Shown piece by piece: positions 7,886-13,542 of a stretch of 15,670 nt of DNA. Made by a program: the position numbers and the translations under genes. This DNA comes from Methanoregulaceae archaeon (GTDB taxonomy: Archaea; Halobacteriota; Methanomicrobia; Methanomicrobiales; Methanospirillaceae): NCBI GenBank assembly GCA_025453715.1, contig JALOPT010000017.1, forward strand, positions 1 to 15,670, written 5' to 3'. The notes beneath the pieces were generated by a model. The model worked only from the letters and a program-made list of their open reading frames with translations, did not search any database and was not told the origin of the DNA. The first letter of the stretch is position 1, and each line of letters opens with the position of its first letter.

Positions 7886-8227
7886 ATGAAGAAAGTAACC
7901 TTAGCATTAGTATTGATTGCAGCATTCTGCCTGTTTGCAGTATCCCCTGTAATGGCATATACCTGGACGACGACAACAGACCCGTACAAGGCATCCAATG
8001 TTACGGCCAAATATACGTTCGGAACTGCAGGGAAAAACACTGTTTCGTTCCCCACTGCAACCTACAAGCCAACTATTGCATCGACCCTGGACAAGACCTT
8101 TGCCTTCCCGACCTACAAGCCATCGATTACATCGACCCTGGACAAGACCTTTGCCGTATCTGCGATGTCAACTCTTACCACATCAAGTGGTGGAAAATAC
8201 GTAGTAGTTAAGGCACCGTGGGAATAA
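7886..8227 (+). CDS. Small secreted protein with internal 17-residue repeat, copy 1
   Basis: A 113-residue protein of no recognised family. Residues 1-24 form a classic Sec signal peptide (MKK, hydrophobic core, PVMA with cleavage after Ala24), leaving an 89-residue mature protein rich in Thr, Lys, Tyr and Ser. It has no Cys, no lipobox and no membrane anchor, so it is probably released or held by the surface layer. Residues 59-75 and 76-92 are a tandem repeat built on TYKPxIxSTLDKTFA. The paralogue at 8384 has only one unit, so the second unit is an in-frame 51-nt duplication (8060-8110 and 8111-8161). The C terminus has a SSGGKY...PWE motif. The gene has its own promoter, a strong ribosome site and a 14-bp hairpin terminator, all features of high expression. 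Function is unknown; a structural or adhesive surface role is only a guess. Confidence 0.85.
   Translation: MKKVTLALVLIAAFCLFAVSPVMAYTWTTTTDPYKASNVTAKYTFGTAGKNTVSFPTATYKPTIASTLDKTFAFPTYKPSITSTLDKTFAVSAMSTLTTSSGGKYVVVKAPWE
8060..8161 (+). repeat. In-frame 51-nt tandem repeat inside secreted protein gene
   Basis: Two adjacent 51-nt units (8060-8110 and 8111-8161) begin ACCTACAAGCCA and both carry ATCGACCCTGGACAAGACC. They encode the 17-residue TYKP...LDKTFA unit twice. The downstream paralogous gene has one unit. Confidence 0.85.
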
Positions 8228-8242
8228 ACTGATTTGGGAAGC

Positions 8243-8287
8243 ATTTTAATTCCTTTATTACAAAAGGGATTAAAATATAACCTTTTT
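8243..8287 (+). terminator. Strong hairpin terminator after copy 1
   Basis: A 14-bp stem (8243-8256 with 8263-8276, one G-T wobble) with a 6-nt loop is followed by a T-tract at 8283-8287. It lies 15 bases after the stop codon. Confidence 0.65.
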
Positions 8288-8333
8288 CAATTACTGAGTG
8301 CAATTACGTTTTTTTTATTAAGCCCCTAAAGAA

Positions 8334-8380
8334 AAAATATATCTTCCATCAGGAGCAGATGCTCTGTAAAGAGAGGTGTA
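8334..8380 (+). promoter_or_regulatory. Promoter and ribosome site of second small secreted protein
   Basis: AAAATATAT (about 8334-8342) is the TATA box. GAGAGGTG (8371-8378) is the ribosome site before ATG 8384. The whole stretch from about 8329 aligns without gaps to the region upstream of copy 1, showing that promoter and gene were duplicated together. Confidence 0.55.
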
Positions 8381-8383
8381 TGA

Positions 8384-8677
8384 ATGAAGAAAGTAACCTT
8401 AGCATTAGTGTTGATTGCAGCATTCTGCCTGTTTGCAGTATCCCCTGTAATGGCATATACCTGGACGACGACCACAGACCCGTACAAGGCATCCAACGTT
8501 ACTGCCAAATACACGTTTGGCCTGGCTGGGAAAAACGTTGTCACGTTCCCGACTGCAACATATAAACCAACCATTGCATCGACCCTGGACAAGACCTTTG
8601 CCATCTCTGGGATGTCAACCATGACAACCTCAAGTGGTGGAAAGTATTACACAGCGAAGTTCCCGTGGGAATTATAA
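8384..8677 (+). CDS. Small secreted protein, copy 2
   Basis: This 97-residue paralogue of the gene at 7886 lies in tandem with a start-to-start distance of 498 bp. The 24-residue signal peptide is identical in the two proteins and the first 45 residues match throughout. The mature part differs at scattered positions (for example GLAGKNVVTF for GTAGKNTVSF). It has a single TYKPTIASTLDKTFA unit and a C terminus ending KYYTAKFPWEL. Conservation is higher in the protein than in silent positions, which suggests both copies are kept under selection, although no rate calculation was done. There are no Cys residues in the mature protein, no anchor and no recognised domain. It has its own promoter and a hairpin terminator (8694-8730), so the two genes are independent transcription units rather than an operon. 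Confidence 0.85.
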   Translation: MKKVTLALVLIAAFCLFAVSPVMAYTWTTTTDPYKASNVTAKYTFGLAGKNVVTFPTATYKPTIASTLDKTFAISGMSTMTTSSGGKYYTAKFPWEL

Positions 8678-8693
8678 GCTGAAGTTATTTCAT

Positions 8694-8730
8694 TTCCTTT
8701 TCCGGAAAAGGGATTAACCCACCTTTTTTT
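8694..8730 (+). terminator. Hairpin terminator after copy 2
   Basis: An 8-bp stem (8694-8701 with 8706-8713, containing the palindrome CCTTTTCCGGAAAAGG) is followed by seven Ts at 8724-8730. Confidence 0.6.
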
Positions 8731-8780
8731 CATTTAATGGGATCCTTGTAGTGAATGGCTTTTCACCACCCCAAAAAATC

Positions 8781-8800
8781 CGTACCAACCGGTACGTTGG
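8781..8800. promoter_or_regulatory. Overlapping palindromes upstream of thioredoxin-like gene
   Basis: CGTACC-AACC-GGTACG (8781-8796) is a perfect inverted repeat. It overlaps a second one, CCAAC (8785-8789) with GTTGG (8796-8800). The site lies about 22-40 bases upstream of the TATA-like ACTATAAA (8823-8830), a usual place for an archaeal activator or repressor. Confidence 0.4.
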
Positions 8801-8867
8801 CTAATTTACCTGGAATGAGTTAACTATAAACGCTCCGCATCCAATATCCAGCATTACTGGTGATCGT

Positions 8868-9260
8868 ATGGAAGGAGAAGAACTTGTTGAAGTGGATGAC
8901 CTTACCTGGGAGAAGACTATTGAAAAGGGCGAGAAACCCTCGGTTGTGATGTTCTATTCCCCGTCCTGCTCTTACTGTCATTCCATGGAGCCTTTTTTTC
9001 ACCAGTATGCCAAGGAATTCAAAGAAACTATTGTGTTTGCCCGGCTGAATATTATTACAAACCAGTGGACTGCAGAGAAATACGGAGTCAGGGGTACCCC
9101 GACATTCAAATTTTTTTGCAGTGGCAAACCCGTTTCAGAACTTGTAGGGGCGGTATACCCGGCAATTCTTAAAAAAATGGTCGAGGAAGTCCTGGAACAC
9201 GGGGAGGTCTGCGCAAAAAACAGGACGGAAATCAATTATGATATCACCGGGTATGGATAA
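8868..9260 (+). CDS. Thioredoxin-family protein
   Basis: A 130-residue thioredoxin-fold thiol-disulfide oxidoreductase. The active site is CSYC (Cys34, Cys37) after the strand SVVMFYSPS, and the cis-proline loop is GTPTF (Pro78). The order of strands and helices matches thioredoxin, followed by an extended C-terminal helix and tail. The CSYC dipeptide is glutaredoxin/DsbA-like rather than the CGPC of classical thioredoxin. Extra cysteines are Cys84, just after the cis-Pro strand, and Cys115 in the tail. There is no signal peptide, so it should be cytoplasmic. The start at 8868 has GGTGAT about 5 nt upstream and a TATA-like box at 8823-8830. It is probably a single-gene unit. No thioredoxin reductase or clear partner is adjacent; the substrate is unknown. 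Confidence 0.9.
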   Translation: MEGEELVEVDDLTWEKTIEKGEKPSVVMFYSPSCSYCHSMEPFFHQYAKEFKETIVFARLNIITNQWTAEKYGVRGTPTFKFFCSGKPVSELVGAVYPAILKKMVEEVLEHGEVCAKNRTEINYDITGYG

Positions 9261-9291
9261 CCTGGCAGACTAACTATTTATTTGTTTGATC

Positions 9292-9364
9292 GGGGAATCC
9301 CACATATCTTCCCGTGCAGAATTTTCTTGGGACCATTATGATCCTATTGGGGAATCCCTGATAT
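9292..9364. repeat. GGGGAATCCC direct repeat
   Basis: GGGGAATCCC occurs at 9292-9301 and 9349-9358, each followed within a few bases by ATAT and Ts (CACATATCTT and TGATATTTTT). The unit is nearly self-complementary. It sits between the convergent thioredoxin and cupin genes, where it may help end transcription from both sides. Confidence 0.35.
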
Positions 9365-9404
9365 TTTTCTCATGATATGTCTTGCCATATATGCTGCTGA
9401 ATTA

Positions 9405-9740
9405 TCATGCATGAACCATGGTGAGCATCATTTTAAACGTTGTAATTGCTTTGAGGGCATGGGGAATATTGGCTGGCATGATGATCATCTGCCCCTTTCC
9501 AAGCCGGAACCTCTCTCCCGATATCGTAATTTCAACCTCCCCGTCCAGCACCTGCACCACGGCATCAAATGGTGCGGTATGCTCAGAAAGGCCTTCATCG
9601 GCATCAAATGCAAACAGGGTGATAGTGCCGCTTTTCCGGAATACAATAGTCCTGCTCACCACCGCACCATCCTGGTACGCAATGAGTTCTGTGGGATCGA
9701 GGATTTTACCGATTAGATCTGCAGGGTTACCGGTAGTCAT
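9405..9740 (-). CDS. Cupin-domain protein
   Basis: A 111-residue single-domain cupin. Motif 1 is EGLSEHTAPFDAVVQVLDG (about 49-67) with His54. The second His of the usual HxH is replaced by Ala56, and the usual Glu is Asp59. Motif 2, GKGQMIIMPANIPHAL, supplies His94. Metal binding may thus be weak or absent, or use an altered ligand set. The HTAPFDA version is known in small conserved cupins of methanogens and anaerobic bacteria that have no assigned reaction. The longer frame begins with GTG at 9755, but the ATG at 9740 is preferred because GGTGA stands 8 nt upstream of it. A TATA box (TTATATAG, about 9767-9774, read on the minus strand) is placed well for this start. It stands alone and divergent from the surface-protein gene at 10032. 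Confidence 0.88.
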   Translation of the reverse strand: MTTGNPADLIGKILDPTELIAYQDGAVVSRTIVFRKSGTITLFAFDADEGLSEHTAPFDAVVQVLDGEVEITISGERFRLGKGQMIIMPANIPHALKAITTFKMMLTMVHA

Positions 9741-9766
9741 GATGATATTCACCACGCCCTGCAGCT

Positions 9767-9774
9767 ATATAATG
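9767..9774 (-). promoter_or_regulatory. TATA box of cupin gene
   Basis: CTATATAA on the plus strand (TTATATAG on the minus strand) lies 27-34 bases upstream of ATG 9740, predicting a nearly leaderless or very short-leader transcript. Confidence 0.5.
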
Positions 9775-9975
9775 TTCTCTACATACCCCTGAAATTCTTT
9801 AATATCGGGAGAGTAATCATATTCCGGCCTCCAATTTCAGATCGTTAAATTCTTTTAACCAGCTCCCCTTTTACTTTTTTTTAATGGCATCTGGCTCTTG
9901 ATTCGATACCGGTAGCGATCAATATACTTCGTCGTACAGACAGGCCCCATCAATCCCGATGCGCTGAAAACAAGG

Positions 9976-10020
9976 TATTAATATTATCTGCAAACATATG
10001 TTGTTACAACAATAACAACA
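9976..10020 (+). promoter_or_regulatory. Promoter of surface-protein gene with inverted repeat at the transcript start
   Basis: TATTAATAT (about 9976-9984) is TATA-like and predicts a start near 10003-10010. TGTTGTT (9999-10005) and AACAACA (10014-10020) form a perfect inverted repeat with an 8-nt spacer at that point. It could be an operator or a leader hairpin. A weak GTGAT ribosome site precedes ATG 10032. Confidence 0.4.
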
Positions 10021-10031
10021 AGTGATATGGC

Positions 10032-11327
10032 ATGAAGACGCATTATATTTTAATAATTGCAATTCTACTGGCATTTTTAACTGGTCCGGTAATGGCAGGT
10101 ACAAAATACATGTCAGGTTCTCCCGATCTCGCGGCAACGATATCCGGGATCAATGAATTCAGCCAGGGAAAAGACGCGACAATCGTGGTCGTTGTACAGA
10201 ACAAAGGGTTGAATGACGTAAAATTCATCCAGTCAACGCTTGCCAGTCCGACTGATCAACCAAATACCGCTAAACTGACGACAGTCCGTCTTGGAAGCGG
10301 CCCAGCACCCCTGGTCATTAAATCAGACCCACAGATGGTAGGGGATATTGCCGGTGGTGCCTCCATCCCCGTCCCATTTGTTGCACGGATAAGCAGTGAT
10401 GCAGCCCCAGGGGAATATCTCCTTCCATTGGAGCTGAATTACACCTACCTTGATAATGCTGAACAGGTCGGAGGGGACAGCATGATCTACCACTACCGGC
10501 AGAAAACTGAGACCTTCCAGTTACCGGTAAAAATCAAACCGCTGGTCAACCTTGAAGTACTTCATGTTGAACCTGAACACCTGAATGCAGGAAATGACGG
10601 GTACCTGAACCTTAGTATAAGAAACAAAGGTTTTGAGAACGGAAAAAACGCGGTGATCAAGATCATCAGGGATGGTTCAAGCCCGGTCGTTCCCGTCGAT
10701 AGCAGCGTATACATCGGTGATTTTCCACCGAACAGCACAGTAAACACCCACTATAAAGTAACGGTAACAAAAGACGCTGGTGCCAAGACATACCCTGTCA
10801 ATATCATTGTTGTGTATGAAAACCGGGATGGCGATACGATAACTTCAGACCCGGTTACCGTTGGTGTCCCGGTAGGTGGAAAAGTTGATCTCACAATTGT
10901 ATCAGAGCCAATCACTGTCTACCCTGGGACCAGTGGTGTGTTCAATGTAGAATATGCGAATACAGGAGCCGCAACTATCTACAGTGCTCAGGCAAGGATG
11001 AGTACCCTCGACCCCTTCTCGAGCACAGATGATGTCGCTTTTCTCGGTGACCTGGAACCTGGCGAGCATGCAACTGCACAGTTCCAGCTAAGTGTTGCCA
11101 AGACTGCAACAATGAAGGAATACGGCCTTGATTCCGAGATACGCTACCGTGATGCGCTTGATAATACGCATATTTCTGATACAATGAAAATTAAGATCAA
11201 CGTAATAAACCGGTCAGGAATCGGGCTCGTACTCTCTAACCCAATCCTTGTGACAATCATTATTGCCGGGGTGATCGGCGCACTATATTACCTGTTCATT
11301 TACCGGAAAAGGAATGTATCGCAATAA
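10032..11327 (+). CDS. Membrane-anchored COG1361-type surface protein
   Basis: A 431-residue exported protein. Residues 1-22 are a signal peptide (LAFLTGPVMA, cleavage after Ala22). The extracellular part holds about three beta-sandwich modules (roughly 30-175, 178-278 and 283-390) with the CARDB/COG1361 S-layer-domain style: VVVVQNKGLNDVKF, LNLSIRNKGFENGKN and FNVEYANTGAATIYSA mark the N(K/T)G turn of each module. Residues about 400-424 are a C-terminal membrane helix followed by the stop-transfer sequence RKRNVSQ. Sequons such as NYT, NLS, NST and NRS suggest N-glycosylation. Proteins of this family in methanogens are often encoded beside RND or ABC exporters and may be accessory or envelope proteins; no such partner is visible here. 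The gene is monocistronic, ending at a hairpin terminator. The family style is confident; the exact role is unknown. Confidence 0.85.
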   Translation: MKTHYILIIAILLAFLTGPVMAGTKYMSGSPDLAATISGINEFSQGKDATIVVVVQNKGLNDVKFIQSTLASPTDQPNTAKLTTVRLGSGPAPLVIKSDPQMVGDIAGGASIPVPFVARISSDAAPGEYLLPLELNYTYLDNAEQVGGDSMIYHYRQKTETFQLPVKIKPLVNLEVLHVEPEHLNAGNDGYLNLSIRNKGFENGKNAVIKIIRDGSSPVVPVDSSVYIGDFPPNSTVNTHYKVTVTKDAGAKTYPVNIIVVYENRDGDTITSDPVTVGVPVGGKVDLTIVSEPITVYPGTSGVFNVEYANTGAATIYSAQARMSTLDPFSSTDDVAFLGDLEPGEHATAQFQLSVAKTATMKEYGLDSEIRYRDALDNTHISDTMKIKINVINRSGIGLVLSNPILVTIIIAGVIGALYYLFIYRKRNVSQ

Positions 11328-11342
11328 AATGTAAATTGAAAT

Positions 11343-11368
11343 CAGGGTCTGACCCTGTCTCTTTTTTT
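11343..11368 (+). terminator. Hairpin terminator after surface-protein gene
   Basis: CAGGGT (11343-11348) pairs with ACCCTG (11352-11357) across CTG, followed by seven Ts at 11362-11368. Confidence 0.65.
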
Positions 11369-11504
11369 GATGGTATTCTACCCGTCAATCTCATTTGTAA
11401 ATCTTCGTGAGTGAAAAAAGGGGAGCTCAGCGACCTCATCAAAACTCGTATACGACAATTTTTACAAAAGTCCGGCTCCTGTTATGGTTAAATTAGGGGA
11501 TAGC

Positions 11505-11540
11505 TAATGACCAGGTATGATCTTTTAACAATGGTCATTA
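11505..11540 (-). terminator. Inverted repeat at the end of moaE
   Basis: TAATGACCA (11505-11513) and TGGTCATTA (11532-11540) are perfectly complementary with an 18-nt AT-rich spacer. On the minus strand the stem begins with the moaE stop codon itself. No T-tract follows, so it may protect the mRNA end rather than terminate. Confidence 0.4.
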
Positions 11541-11951
11541 CGAGTGACCATGTCTTTCTTCTCCACCAACCCATCGTGAACTGTCTTTCAGGTACTCTTT
11601 TTTCCAGATCGGCACTGTCTGTTTCAGGCGGTCGATAATATACTCGCACCCGAGAAATGCCTCCTTCCTGTGTCCCGCACTTACTACGATCAGGACAATA
11701 TTGTCCCCGACCCGGAGCGGGCCCGTCCGGTGGATAATATCGACGCTGTGTAAGGGGAACTCCTTCATTGCCTCATCCCTGATAACGGCCAGTTCCCGTT
11801 CTGCCACTTCATGGTACGCCTCGAGCTCCATGCATTCTATCCCGTCGTCGCGGACAATACCGATAAATGTGACAATAGCCCCTGTCTCCCTGGATTTTGC
11901 CGCCTCTACCAGTGTTGTGACATTGAAATCATCCTGTTGCAGTCTGATCAT
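11538..11951 (-). CDS. moaE: Molybdopterin synthase catalytic (large) subunit
   Basis: MoaE inserts two sulfurs, delivered as MoaD C-terminal thiocarboxylate, into cyclic pyranopterin monophosphate to form molybdopterin. The 137-residue protein has the family pattern: FIGIVRDD near residue 30, MELEAYHEVAE at 41-51, HRTGPLRVGD (74-83), the SAGHRKEAF motif (91-99) and the catalytic-lysine segment VPIWKKEYLKD (113-123). E. coli MoaE is about 150 residues, so the length is normal. The frame is open upstream to 12020, overlapping moaD, but the start at 11951 is chosen because the family begins there and GGGAGA stands about 7 nt upstream. It lies 22 bases after the moaD stop, the last gene of the probable operon. 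Confidence 0.94.
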   Translation of the reverse strand: MIRLQQDDFNVTTLVEAAKSRETGAIVTFIGIVRDDGIECMELEAYHEVAERELAVIRDEAMKEFPLHSVDIIHRTGPLRVGDNIVLIVVSAGHRKEAFLGCEYIIDRLKQTVPIWKKEYLKDSSRWVGGEERHGHS

Positions 11952-11973
11952 CTTGAATCTCCCAGTAGCAAAT

Positions 11974-12252
11974 TTACCCGCCTGCGACAGGTGGAAATAT
12001 GGCCAGCTCGTCACCGTCATGGAGCACCATTGACTCCCGGTCCCTGCCGCTTATCCGTTTACCATTAATCATCAGCACCACGTGGGAGGCAATAGTCCCC
12101 TCCCTGTCAAAACAGGCATCCCGGAAATCCTTTGAGCCTGCTGAAAGATTTTTCAGTGCCCCAAGCACCGGTGTACCCTCATCAAGATCCAACGTGTTTT
12201 CACTTCCGATTATCTCGCGAAACCTTGCAAATGCCTTGATACGCACGATCAT
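11974..12252 (-). CDS. moaD: Molybdopterin synthase sulfur-carrier (small) subunit
   Basis: A 92-residue ubiquitin-like sulfur carrier. It ends in the obligatory double glycine (PPVAGG, Gly91-Gly92), which an E1-like enzyme adenylates and which is then converted to a thiocarboxylate. N-terminal strand IVRIKAFARFREIIG and the late segment VLHDGDELAIFPPVAGG match MoaD. Its ATG overlaps the stop of the adenylyltransferase gene by ATGA (12249-12252), which indicates coupled translation with its activating enzyme, and moaE follows 22 bases later. It could also serve ThiS-like or tRNA thiolation roles, since archaeal small modifier proteins (SAMPs) can do several jobs, but linkage to moaE makes molybdopterin the main role. 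Confidence 0.93.
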   Translation of the reverse strand: MIVRIKAFARFREIIGSENTLDLDEGTPVLGALKNLSAGSKDFRDACFDREGTIASHVVLMINGKRISGRDRESMVLHDGDELAIFPPVAGG

Positions 12253-13001
12253 TTCACTTTCTCCATGGGATCACTTTGTAATTGACTGCATTCTATACAG
12301 GACTGGTCACGTTCCACATTGATCTCCTCAAGGATCGAATGCAACCCATCCCAGATTAAGAGCCTGTTCTCCAGTAATTCTCCTGTGCCGAGGAGATATT
12401 TGATCACTTCATTTGCCTGTATCAGACCTATTATCCCTGCTGTAACACCAATGACCGGAAATATTTCTTTCGGGGGGGCTTTTGGGAAAATGCATGATAA
12501 ACACGCAGTCCTTCCCGGGATAATGGTTGTCACCTGTCCATCGAACCCCCTGATCGCCCCGTGAAACAAAGGTATGCCGAATTTGCAGGCCAGGTGATTC
12601 AGAAGGTACCGGGTCGGATAGTTATCCATTGCATCGACAATTGCATCGGTATCCCTGACAAGTCCGGGTGCTGTCTCTTCATTGATTCTTACCCGGGCTT
12701 CTTCGATCTCGATATCAGGGTTAATCGCCTGGAGTTTTTTACCTGCAGATTCTGTCTTTGCTCTCCCGGTATCCATGTCCCAGTGAAGGATCTGCCGGTT
12801 CAGGTTCGAACGATCTACCGTGTCGTGGTCAATGATTCGTAAGTGGCCGACTCCTGCAACCGCGAGATAGGTAGCAACCGGGCACCCGAGGCCCCCCGCA
12901 CCGGCTATGACTACCCGTGCCGATTTCAGTTTTTCCTGCCCGGCCTCACCGAATAGCATTATCTGGCGGTGGTACCGCTCCAGTTCGTCACAGCTTAACA
13001 T
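12249..13001 (-). CDS. moeB: E1-like adenylyltransferase, MoeB/ThiF/HesA family
   Basis: This 250-residue enzyme adenylates the C-terminal glycine of MoaD with ATP. Visible elements are RYHRQI (9-14), nucleotide-binding GAGGLG (34-39), DHDTVDRSNLNRQ (58-70), catalytic DAMDN (123-127, with Asp126 as the Mg/ATP residue in the family) and two zinc-binding pairs, CLSC (Cys167, Cys170) and CIEC (Cys235, Cys238). The length suits MoeB/ThiF without a rhodanese domain, so sulfur must come from a separate donor, plausibly the cysteine desulfurase encoded upstream in the same direction. Overlap with moaD by 4 bases supports MoaD as a substrate. The start at 13001 (MLSCDELERYHRQI) fits the family. The upstream gap of 81 bases to nifU may hold a weak promoter. 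The symbol moeB rests on context; the family cannot tell MoeB from ThiF. Confidence 0.92.
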   Translation of the reverse strand: MLSCDELERYHRQIMLFGEAGQEKLKSARVVIAGAGGLGCPVATYLAVAGVGHLRIIDHDTVDRSNLNRQILHWDMDTGRAKTESAGKKLQAINPDIEIEEARVRINEETAPGLVRDTDAIVDAMDNYPTRYLLNHLACKFGIPLFHGAIRGFDGQVTTIIPGRTACLSCIFPKAPPKEIFPVIGVTAGIIGLIQANEVIKYLLGTGELLENRLLIWDGLHSILEEINVERDQSCIECSQLQSDPMEKVK

Positions 13002-13082
13002 TGATGGTACCAGGATCGTAATGTCGGGGAATTCCTGTATCTGGCTGGATGCATGGTTATCCTTCCCACTAGTAAATCGGTG

Positions 13083-13529
13083 TTACCCCGTGTTACAGGT
13101 TGTGCACCCGCAATCTTCTTTTTCATCGTGGTGGGCATGTGCCTTTTCTTCCCATGGTGCGAGGTTACGCCTGGCCCGGTAATCGTTGATCGCTTGATGG
13201 ATACCTTCTTCTGCAAGCACCGAACAATGCATTTTTATGGGTGGGAGCCCTTCGAGGGCTTCAGCTACCGCTTTGTTGGTGACTTCCCAGGCATCTTCAA
13301 GGGACTTCCCCTTTATCAGTTCAGTCGCCATGCTGCTTGATGCAATTGCAGCACCACATCCGAATGTCTTGAATTTTGCATCGGTAATCCGGTTATCATC
13401 GATTTTTAAGAAGATCTTCATGATGTCACCACAAACAGGGTTCCCTACTTCACCGACACCATCAGGGTTTTCAATCTCCCCCACGTTCCGTGGGTTCATA
13501 AAATGGTCCATTACTGTTTTGCTATACAT
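13083..13529 (-). CDS. iscU: Fe-S cluster scaffold protein, IscU/NifU N-terminal type
   Basis: A 148-residue scaffold on which iron-sulfur clusters are built with sulfur from the desulfurase just upstream. The three ligand cysteines are present: Cys33 in GNPVCGD, Cys58 in FGCGAA and Cys102 in HCSVLA, with the family Asp35. The start MYSKTVMDHFMNPRNVGEI is typical. After the fold ends (near residue 126) there is a short tail rich in His and Cys (AHAHHDEKEDCGCTTCNTG) with Cys140, Cys142 and Cys145 and three His, which may bind a metal. The classical LPPVK motif is LPPIK (95-99), the site for chaperone interaction. The gene starts 13 bases after the desulfurase stop, so the two are co-transcribed. 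Confidence 0.93.
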   Translation of the reverse strand: MYSKTVMDHFMNPRNVGEIENPDGVGEVGNPVCGDIMKIFLKIDDNRITDAKFKTFGCGAAIASSSMATELIKGKSLEDAWEVTNKAVAEALEGLPPIKMHCSVLAEEGIHQAINDYRARRNLAPWEEKAHAHHDEKEDCGCTTCNTG

Positions 13530-13542
13530 ATCAATCTCTCAT

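Noticed and set aside
7792..8211. Overlapping frame in the first secreted-protein gene, with a similar frame at 8359-8565 in the second
   Set aside because: Similarity of the two shadow frames follows from the gene duplication; the signal-peptide frame has the ribosome site.
9418..9792. Plus-strand open frames over the cupin gene
   Set aside because: They are antisense to a clear cupin with intact fold motifs and have no ribosome site.
11952..12020. Upstream start for moaE
   Set aside because: It would overlap moaD by 47 bases and add residues not found in MoaE; the internal ATG has a ribosome site and matches the family start.
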